Notes under the pieces: generated by a model
Database searches by the model: none
Seen by the model: only the letters and a program-made list of their open reading frames with translations
What the model was told of the DNA's origin: nothing
Position numbers and translations under genes: made by a program
DNA from: Candidatus Collierbacteria bacterium RIFOXYD1_FULL_40_9
GTDB taxonomy: Bacteria; Patescibacteriota; Microgenomatia; UBA1400; MFAQ01
Direction: 5' to 3'
Length of the DNA stretch: 6,178 nt
Assembly: GCA_001776275.1 (NCBI GenBank)
Contig: MFAQ01000011.1
Span: 23,316 to 29,493, forward strand
Part shown: one piece after another, positions 6,026 through 6,178 of the stretch
How the letters are laid out: each line of letters starts with the position of its first letter
Position numbering within the stretch: the stretch's first letter is position 1

Positions 6026-6178
6026 TTATTGTTTCTCAGGTTGAGGGACTAGTTCGATGGGCATTGTCAGGATTCTTGGAATTGTGACAAAGTACTTCCC
6101 GCCTGGAACCGATTCGAATTCTGCTTCAACTCCACCACGACGAGCCCACTCTTGAATAGCCGACGCAACCGTGAGTGG
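6026..6178 (-). CDS. Hypothetical protein, C-terminal 50 residues (5' end outside window)
   Basis: I do not recognise this protein. The minus-strand frame is open from the right edge to a TAA at 6026-6028, giving 50 residues that begin PLTVASAIQEWARRGG and end VPQPEKQ. The middle has acidic and glycine residues (EAEFESVPGGKYF) followed by VTIPRILTMPIELVP, which looks like a soluble domain with short beta strands; there is no membrane segment and no metal-binding motif. The terminator 18 bases downstream supports it as a real gene end. One alternative minus-strand frame is open for about 36 codons but ends without associated signals. By hand count 6031-6178 is 76/148 G+C (about 51%), against 19/60 in a sample of lepB (5701-5760), so it may have a different history or simply different codon use. 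Confidence 0.6.
   Translation of the reverse strand, partial: PLTVASAIQEWARRGGVEAEFESVPGGKYFVTIPRILTMPIELVPQPEKQ

Noticed and set aside
1..6178. tRNA or rRNA genes, CRISPR repeats, insertion sequences, riboswitches, parS
   Set aside because: Looked for by eye on both strands; no cloverleaf ends, spaced direct repeats, transposase motifs, long leader regions or parS-like palindromes were found.

Overview
The window most resembles a chromosomal segment of a small-genome bacterium, probably a member of the Candidate Phyla Radiation (Patescibacteria), possibly Microgenomates. I infer this from compact gene packing, AT-rich DNA, an isoleucyl-tRNA synthetase of the archaeal/eukaryotic-like type with an unusual signature loop, a Trm11-like RNA methyltransferase beside ribosomal protein genes, and starts without clear Shine-Dalgarno sequences. 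No 16S gene or other lineage marker is present, so the assignment is provisional.

Layout, left to right. Positions 2-1702 hold the 3' part of ileS, cut by the window edge. It overlaps rodA (1689-2744) by 14 bases. A near-consensus promoter lies at the end of rodA and drives rplU (L21, 2753-3082). This is followed with no gap by a Trm11-family methyltransferase gene (3083-4147), then rpmA (L27, 4166-4414) and parB (4421-5347). All of these are on the plus strand. parB converges, with a 12-base gap, on lepB (signal peptidase I, 5360-5914, minus strand). lepB has its own promoter. Between lepB and the window end are a rho-independent terminator (about 5976-6007) and the last 50 codons of an unrecognised minus-strand gene (6026-6178) that is more GC-rich than its neighbours.

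Functionally this is core cell biology: translation (IleRS, L21, L27, an RNA methyltransferase), wall elongation (RodA), chromosome segregation (ParB) and secretion (LepB). I find no mobile element, CRISPR array, RNA gene or defence system, and no evidence of an undescribed multi-gene system. The observations most worth checking are: two promoters placed so that transcription should begin at or within one base of the start codon (leaderless mRNAs for rplU and lepB); the methyltransferase, with a degenerate catalytic motif IV, in the rplU-rpmA slot that Firmicutes give to the Prp protease; the AMHKS version of the synthetase KMSKS loop; and parB attached to a ribosomal-protein operon with no parA beside it.
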